From NCBI GenBank assembly GCA_964512225.1, contig CAZEKB010000020.1:1-64000 (forward strand): 64,000 nucleotides of DNA, in the 5' to 3' direction. Below the pieces are notes generated by a model. It saw only the letters and a program-made list of their open reading frames with translations, did not search any database and had not been told where the DNA came from. Within the stretch, counting starts at the first letter, position 1. Each line of letters begins with the position of its first letter. A program made the translations under genes and the position numbers. Below, piece after piece: positions 59,405 through 64,000 of this stretch. The stretch comes from CAZEKB01 sp964512225 (lineage in GTDB: Bacteria > Myxococcota_A > UBA796 > UBA9615).

Positions 59405-60763
59405 TCAGGCCGCAGGGGCCAGGGTGGCCGTGAAGTGGCGCAAGTGCGCGGGTTCATGGACGATCCGGAGGCCGCGCAGCCCCTCCGCGGAGCGCGCGAC
59501 GCGGGCCCCGATCGCCACGACGTAGTCGACGTGGCTCTGGGTGTAGACCCGGCGCGGCAGAGCGAGCCGGACGAGGTCGCCGTGGGCGGCCGATCCGAAC
59601 ATCAGGCTGCCGACCTCGACGGTTCGGATCCCGCCCTCGAGGTAGAGTTCGCAGGCCAGGGCCTGTCCGGGGAAGGCCTCGGGGGGGATGTGGGGCAGGG
59701 CGGCGCGCGCGTCGATGAACACCGCGTGGCCCCCGGACGGTCGCACGACGGGCAGGCCGATGTCCGCGAGCCCCTCGGCGAGGTAGGCGACGGTGCGCAG
59801 CCGGTAGGCCAGGTAGTCGGGGTCCAAGACCTCGCGCAGCCCCTGGGCCATCGCCTCGAGGTCGCGTCCGGAGAGGCCGCCGTAGGTGGGGAACCCCTCG
59901 GTCAGGACCTCCACGTCGCGCAGCCGGGCCGCGAGGTCCGGGTCCCGCAGGGCGAGGAAGCCGCCGATGTTCACCAGCGCGTCCTTCTTGCCGGACATGA
60001 GGACGCCGTCGCACAGCGTGAACATGTGGCGGGCGATCTCGTCCGCGGTGCGATCCGCCCACTGCGGCGACCGACGCCGGACGAGCCCGGCGTTCTCGGC
60101 GAATCGCGCGGCGTCCAGGAACAGCGGGACCCCGTGCTCGCGCGCGAGCCGGCTCGCCGCGGCGAGGTTCTCCGGGGACACCGGGTGGCCGCCGAGCGCG
60201 TTGTTGGTGACCGTCATGATCACGAGGCCGACGCCCCCCGCCGTGAGCTCGCGCTCGAGGGCCTCGAGGTCGATGTCGCCCTTGAACGGGTGCGAGTCCT
60301 CCCACAACAGGGCCGCCGCCGTCGGCAGATCGACGGCCGTCGCCCCGGCGCGCTCGACGTGCGCGCGGGTGGTGTCGAAGTGCGTATTGGACACCACCCG
60401 GTCCCCGGGCTTCAGCATCACGGTGCACAGCAGGTTCTCGGCCGCGCGGCCCTGGTGGGTCGGGATGACCTCGTCCATCCCGGTGAGGTCGCGCACGACG
60501 TCGCGCAGCCGGTAGTACGACCGGCTGCCCGCGTAGGACTCGTCCGCGCGCATCACGGCGGCCCACTGTTCGATGGACATCGCCCCCGTGCCCGAGTCGG
60601 TCAGGAGGTCGATGAGGACGTCGTCGGCGCGGAGCCCGAACAGGTTCCAGCCCACCTCCCGCAGCAGCCGCTCCCGCTCGGGCCGCGTCGTGAGCCGCAT
60701 GGGCTCGACCGTGCGGATGCGGAAGGGCTCGATGATCGGGAGCGGCGGGAGGGAGTCGGCCAT
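59405..60763 (-). CDS. tnaA: Tryptophanase/tyrosine phenol-lyase family enzyme
   Basis: 452 residues, usual for the family. PLP-site motif MSGKKDALVNIGGF (Lys259/260; the second Lys should hold PLP), LDAARFAENAG, EGFPTYGGLSGRDLEAM and LPRRVYTQSHVDYV. The GIRTVEVGSLMFGS block is closer to tryptophanase than to tyrosine phenol-lyase. The reaction is beta-elimination of tryptophan to indole, pyruvate and ammonia, or a C-C lyase step on a modified amino acid. ATG 60763 lies 1 nt from the radical SAM stop. Substrate choice is uncertain because of the operon. Confidence 0.85.
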   Translation of the reverse strand: MADSLPPLPIIEPFRIRTVEPMRLTTRPERERLLREVGWNLFGLRADDVLIDLLTDSGTGAMSIEQWAAVMRADESYAGSRSYYRLRDVVRDLTGMDEVIPTHQGRAAENLLCTVMLKPGDRVVSNTHFDTTRAHVERAGATAVDLPTAAALLWEDSHPFKGDIDLEALERELTAGGVGLVIMTVTNNALGGHPVSPENLAAASRLAREHGVPLFLDAARFAENAGLVRRRSPQWADRTADEIARHMFTLCDGVLMSGKKDALVNIGGFLALRDPDLAARLRDVEVLTEGFPTYGGLSGRDLEAMAQGLREVLDPDYLAYRLRTVAYLAEGLADIGLPVVRPSGGHAVFIDARAALPHIPPEAFPGQALACELYLEGGIRTVEVGSLMFGSAAHGDLVRLALPRRVYTQSHVDYVVAIGARVARSAEGLRGLRIVHEPAHLRHFTATLAPAA

Positions 60764-60764
60764 A

Positions 60765-61994
60765 TCAGGCGTCCGCCTCCCGGGGCGATCCGGTGAGGAA
60801 GCAGCCGTACTCCAAGCGCTCGTCGAGCCGGCAGGACCACACGAGCTCGCCGTCGTGCACGGTGATGTCCGGGCAGCCGTCGCACATGTTCATGGAGCCG
60901 TCGGCGGTCATGTCGATCGGCTGGATGAACAGGATCGTCTGCAGGTGCACCTTCTTGCCCACCCGCCCCGGGTGGGCGATCCGGGATCGCAGCCAGGACC
61001 CCGCGGCGCGACGGGCGCCGCTGTCGATCAGGCCGAGCGCGGGCATCGTCAGGCGGCCCATGCCCAGGACCCGCGGGTCGCTGTAGGCGAGGTACCGGCC
61101 CGCCAGGAGGTGGTGCGCCGTCTGGACGGCCTCCATGTACCGCGGGCCCACGTAGCCGAAGATCTCCTCGCCGTCTCCGTACCGGCCCACGAGCGTCCAC
61201 TTGAGGGTGTTCGGATCGACGGTCCCGCCGAGGTAGGCCGCCGCGTCGAAGTCCGGCCAGCGCTCGCGGACGCGCCCGATCAGGGTCGGGGTCGTCAGCG
61301 GCTCGGGGTTGTCGATCTGGTCCTTGTAGACGAGGCGATCGGGGTCGATCTCCTCGCCGCCCGCGTAGTAGTGGAACTCGTCCGTGCGCATCGTCCGGTA
61401 GAGGATGAAGACCATGCTGTGGACGATGTCGATGTGCTCGCCCGCCCACGCGATCAGGTCGGGGACGTAGTGCGCGGTGTCGGGATAGACGGTCGAGTTG
61501 AAGGCGATCGACAGGCCACCCACGTCGTCGATCATCTTCGCGAAGTGCAGGCGCAGCTCGTTGAGCTCGAGCTCGTTCTTGCCCTTCCAGCCCTTGCGGG
61601 TCTGGCCGGAGTCGATATGCAGCGTGAACCCGTGCACTCCGGCGTCCTTGAGCTGCTCGACGAGCTCCCGCGTGAGCTCGCGGCCGTTCGTATTGATGAC
61701 GGGCTTGAGGTCGTACTCGTTCCGCACCATGCGGACGATGTCGACGACGCGGGGGTGGGTCAGGGGGTCGCCGCCCGCGATGGAGATGGAGTCGACGGTG
61801 CGCTGGGACGTGAACGCGTCGAGGTCGGCGCGGACCTGCTCCATCGACTTCTCGCTGTGCGGATCGTTGCGCGAATAGCACCCCTTGCACGTGAGGTTGC
61901 ACTTCTTCGTGGGCTCGAGCCACGCGAGTACGTTGTCGTTGAGGGTCCAGGGGAGCCGGTAGTAGGAGCGAGGATGGACAGGGGAGACGCGCAC
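60765..61994 (-). CDS. Radical SAM protein with C-terminal SPASM-like Cys cluster
   Basis: 409 residues. Cys32, Cys36 and Cys39 (CNLTCKGCY) bind the SAM-coordinating cluster; SIAGGDPLTHP supplies the SAM-binding GGE-like element. The C-terminus has four to five Cys (MNMCDGCPD, WSCRLDE, EYGCF), fitting an auxiliary iron-sulfur site as in SPASM/twitch enzymes that modify peptides. GTG 61994 is preceded by GGAGG at 7 nt. First gene of the operon with tryptophanase and B12-type radical SAM. Substrate unknown. Confidence 0.85.
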   Translation of the reverse strand: MRVSPVHPRSYYRLPWTLNDNVLAWLEPTKKCNLTCKGCYSRNDPHSEKSMEQVRADLDAFTSQRTVDSISIAGGDPLTHPRVVDIVRMVRNEYDLKPVINTNGRELTRELVEQLKDAGVHGFTLHIDSGQTRKGWKGKNELELNELRLHFAKMIDDVGGLSIAFNSTVYPDTAHYVPDLIAWAGEHIDIVHSMVFILYRTMRTDEFHYYAGGEEIDPDRLVYKDQIDNPEPLTTPTLIGRVRERWPDFDAAAYLGGTVDPNTLKWTLVGRYGDGEEIFGYVGPRYMEAVQTAHHLLAGRYLAYSDPRVLGMGRLTMPALGLIDSGARRAAGSWLRSRIAHPGRVGKKVHLQTILFIQPIDMTADGSMNMCDGCPDITVHDGELVWSCRLDERLEYGCFLTGSPREADA

Positions 61995-62125
61995 GACGGA
62001 CCTCCAGGAGCGGGTGCGCGCGGAGACTCCTCCTGTGCGCCCCGGGCCACCCTGACCGTCGTCAGTGCGCGCCCCGGAAGCGGGCGGGAGGAGGCGCCGC
62101 CGGGCAGAATGGCGCCGGAGGTCGC

Positions 62126-63001
62126 ATGCGCCACGCAGCCCTGTCCCTGTCGCTGATCGTCCTCGTCGGCTGCCCGACCGACGGGGGCGACCCCACGCCC
62201 TCCGTCCCCAAGGCGCTGGTGATCGGCCTCGACGGGGTCCGCGCCGACGCCGTCGCGGCGGCCGACACCCCCGAGCTGGACGCGCTCATGGCGACCGGCG
62301 CGTGGACCCTCGATGGGAGCACGCAGCTCACGGGCCCGACCGTCTCGGGGCCGGGCTGGACGTCGATCCTCACGGGGTTCGAGGTCGTGGACCACGGCAT
62401 CGTGAGCAACGACGGCTGGGACAATCGCGTTCCGGGCACGCCCACTTGGTTGTCGCGCGCGCGTGAGCAGGGCATCGCCACGGTGGCCGCGATCCACTGG
62501 GTCCCGATCCTCACCGGGCTCATCGAAGACGGCGCCCTCACCGACCAGATGATCGGCACGGACGACGAGGTCGCCGACGGCATGGCCGACTACGTGCGTG
62601 CGGGCGACCACACGCTGCACTTCGTACACCTGGACGACGTGGACGGCGCCGGACACTCCACGGGCTTCTCCGTCGACAACCCCGACTACATCGCCGCCGT
62701 CGAGGCCCAGGACGTGCGCATCGGGCGGATGATGCGGGCGGTGGAGTCGCGGCCCGAGGACGAGTCCTGGCTCGTCGCGGTGACCACGGACCACGGCGGC
62801 AGCGGCACCGGGCACGGGGGGCTGGATGCGGACAATCGCACCATCCCGGTGATCCTCCACGGCCCCGCCTGGGACGGCGTGGAGCTCGAGGGCGGCGGGG
62901 CCTTCACCCACATGGATCCGATGACGACCGCCGCGGATCACGTGGGCGTGGCGATCGACGAGCGGTGGGGGCACACCGGGCGCGTCGTCCCCGCCCGCTG
63001 A
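62126..63001 (+). CDS. Type I phosphodiesterase / alkaline-phosphatase superfamily lipoprotein
   Basis: 291 residues, short for the family. Lipobox LVGC, then metal-site elements: VIGLDGVRADA (first Asp), STQLTGPTVSGPGWTSILTG with the nucleophile Thr, FVHLDDVDGAGHSTG (Asp and His ligands) and TTDHGGSGTGHGG (Asp-His). These match nucleotide pyrophosphatase/phosphodiesterase folds. It would cleave phosphodiesters or nucleotides at the cell surface. GGAGG precedes ATG 62126. Divergent from the radical SAM operon. Confidence 0.85.
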   Translation: MRHAALSLSLIVLVGCPTDGGDPTPSVPKALVIGLDGVRADAVAAADTPELDALMATGAWTLDGSTQLTGPTVSGPGWTSILTGFEVVDHGIVSNDGWDNRVPGTPTWLSRAREQGIATVAAIHWVPILTGLIEDGALTDQMIGTDDEVADGMADYVRAGDHTLHFVHLDDVDGAGHSTGFSVDNPDYIAAVEAQDVRIGRMMRAVESRPEDESWLVAVTTDHGGSGTGHGGLDADNRTIPVILHGPAWDGVELEGGGAFTHMDPMTTAADHVGVAIDERWGHTGRVVPAR

Positions 63002-63021
63002 CGGGAGTCCGCCGACCTCGG

Positions 63022-63033
63022 TAGCCTATGGCC
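63022..63033 (+). promoter_or_regulatory. TANNNT-N6-GTG leaderless promoter element
   Basis: TAGCCT (63022-63027) lies directly before ATG 63028 and 6 nt before GTG 63034. By analogy with other genes in this window, GTG 63034 is the better start. Confidence 0.45.
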
Positions 63034-64000
63034 GTGGTGTACGACGACGAGATCCCGCGCCTCCCCAAGCTGCGGCTCGCGGGGTGCGTCATCGACTTCG
63101 ACGCCCGGTGTGCGCGATGGCCGGGCGAGGAGCGGACGCTCACCCCCACGGAGGTGAAGCTGCTCGCGTACCTCTCGGACCAATCCGGGCGCGTCGTCTC
63201 CCAACGGGAGCTGCTCAAGGAGGTGTGGGGCTACCGCGGAGGGGTGGTCTCCCGGACCGTGAAGACGACGATGGGTCGCCTCCGGGGCAAGGTCGAGCGG
63301 GACCCGTCCGCGCCCGACCACCTCCTGACCGTCGTGGGCGCCGGCTACCGGTTCAGGGCCGGTGACCCGCGGCCCGAGGAGCCGACGGTCGACGGGCCCG
63401 TGGACGCGCCCTCCCCCGCCGCCCTGCACGACCTCCCCGATCCGAGCTCGCCGGTGCATGGGCGCGAGCTGGAGGTCGCGCAGGTGTTGGCCGCCGTCGC
63501 CCCCGGCAGGCTCGTCACGCTCGTCGGGCCCGCGGGCGTGGGGAAGAGCAGGCTGGCGCTGGAGGTGGCGCACCAGGCCGCCGAGCTCGGCCGATTCGAC
63601 GAGGTCCGCCGCGCCCCCGGGGAGTCGGCGCGGGGTCGGGACGACGTCGCGGGAGCCGTGGCCACGGCCCTCGGGATCGACCCGGACGCGACCGACGGCG
63701 ACGTCGCGCGGGCGGTGGGGGCCGCGCTCCAGGGTCGAGGCAAGGTCCTGCTCGTCCTGGACGACCTCGACGGCGCGGCCGACGACCTCGACCACCTGCC
63801 CTCCGACTGGATCGAAGCCGCGTCCGGCCTCGCCGTGCTCAGCACCTGCCGTCGCCCCCTCGGGGTGCAGGGCGAGCGGGTCGAGGTGGTGCGCCCGCTG
63901 GACGACGAGGCCGCCGCCCGGCTGTTCCGGGAGCGCGCGGGCGACGCGATGCTCGCGGGCTATCGCGCCCCCTCGCGCCTGACGCCGGTGCTCCAGCGGC
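63034..64000 (+). CDS. Winged-helix regulator fused to an ATPase domain (3' end outside window)
   Basis: The open frame runs past the right edge; 322 codons are visible. Residues about 5-110 form an OmpR/PhoB-type winged helix without receiver (LTPTEVKLLAYLSDQSGRVV, ELLKEVWGY, VVGAGYRF at the wing). An NB-ARC/AAA-like ATPase follows with Walker A GPAGVGKSRLAL and Walker B VLLVLDDLDG. The layout resembles AfsR/SARP-type or LuxR-ATPase (STAND) regulators in which nucleotide binding gates activation; TPR-like repeats could follow beyond the edge. GTG 63034 is preferred over ATG 63028. Confidence 0.8.
   Translation, partial: MVYDDEIPRLPKLRLAGCVIDFDARCARWPGEERTLTPTEVKLLAYLSDQSGRVVSQRELLKEVWGYRGGVVSRTVKTTMGRLRGKVERDPSAPDHLLTVVGAGYRFRAGDPRPEEPTVDGPVDAPSPAALHDLPDPSSPVHGRELEVAQVLAAVAPGRLVTLVGPAGVGKSRLALEVAHQAAELGRFDEVRRAPGESARGRDDVAGAVATALGIDPDATDGDVARAVGAALQGRGKVLLVLDDLDGAADDLDHLPSDWIEAASGLAVLSTCRRPLGVQGERVEVVRPLDDEAAARLFRERAGDAMLAGYRAPSRLTPVLQR

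Overview
The window is about 70% G+C and gene-dense, with short gaps, many 4-bp stop/start overlaps (ATGA or GTGA) and no tRNA or rRNA that I can see. Its content points to a Myxococcota-type (former deltaproteobacterial) bacterium: DUF1592/DUF1552 secreted pairs, many lipoproteins with Asp-rich linkers, C-terminal Cys-hydrophobic-Arg tails like MYXO-CTERM, von Willebrand A proteins with thrombospondin type-3 repeats, a eukaryote-type Ser/Thr kinase, sigma-54 two-component regulators and a caspase-like protein. This is inferred from gene content; no marker tree could be built. The sequence contains a 100-N assembly gap (43238-43337), so it comes from a draft or scaffolded genome. No gene-free stretch exceeds 300 bases; the longest are 55992-56283, 49137-49428 and 41048-41326.

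Layout. 1-2510: end of a VWA surface protein, an SspB-type ClpXP adaptor, an Asp-rich secreted protein. 2566-8919: TetR regulator and a three-gene RND efflux operon. 8973-13662: secreted proteins and a DUF1592-DUF1552-lipoprotein operon. 14400-24871: a gas/redox-sensing island. A minus-strand run reads NnrS, a 48-residue membrane protein, Crp/Fnr regulator, globin-coupled histidine kinase, REC-kinase hybrid and sigma-54 response regulator. Universal stress proteins, an alginate-export-type porin and a protoporphyrinogen-oxidase-like enzyme flank it. 24940-33107: acyl-CoA synthetase, DUF2334 lipoprotein, CotH-kinase protein, peptidase T-like enzyme, esterase and an ICMT-like methyltransferase. 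33101-41047: lipoprotein, TypA/BipA, small proteins, TIG-like lipoprotein, TetR with divergent metallo-beta-lactamase protein and an SDR.

41048-43445: rpsD preceded by a heptamer array and a sigma-70 promoter, then a divergent RelA/SpoT-like gene flanked by inverted repeats and the assembly gap. 43446-45992: cytochrome/copper-monooxygenase fusion, membrane protein, free-standing E2 catalytic domain. 45989-49136: sigma factor, anti-sigma-like protein and caspase/beta-barrel protein in one operon. 49429-52974: zinc-ribbon membrane protein, a helix-turn-helix protein fused to a degenerate GspE-type ATPase, and a membrane Ser/Thr kinase. 52986-55991: a 1001-residue VWA/TSP3 lipoprotein, paralogous to the fragment at the left end. 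56284-58094: acyltransferase and SDR. 58095-61994: an operon of radical SAM, tryptophanase-family and B12-type radical SAM enzymes. 62126-64000: phosphodiesterase lipoprotein and a truncated winged-helix/ATPase regulator.

A recurring regulatory feature is a TANNNT hexamer 6-7 nt upstream of an ATG/GTG with no Shine-Dalgarno sequence. I see it before about nine genes, which suggests that leaderless transcripts are common. It also helps to choose several starts.
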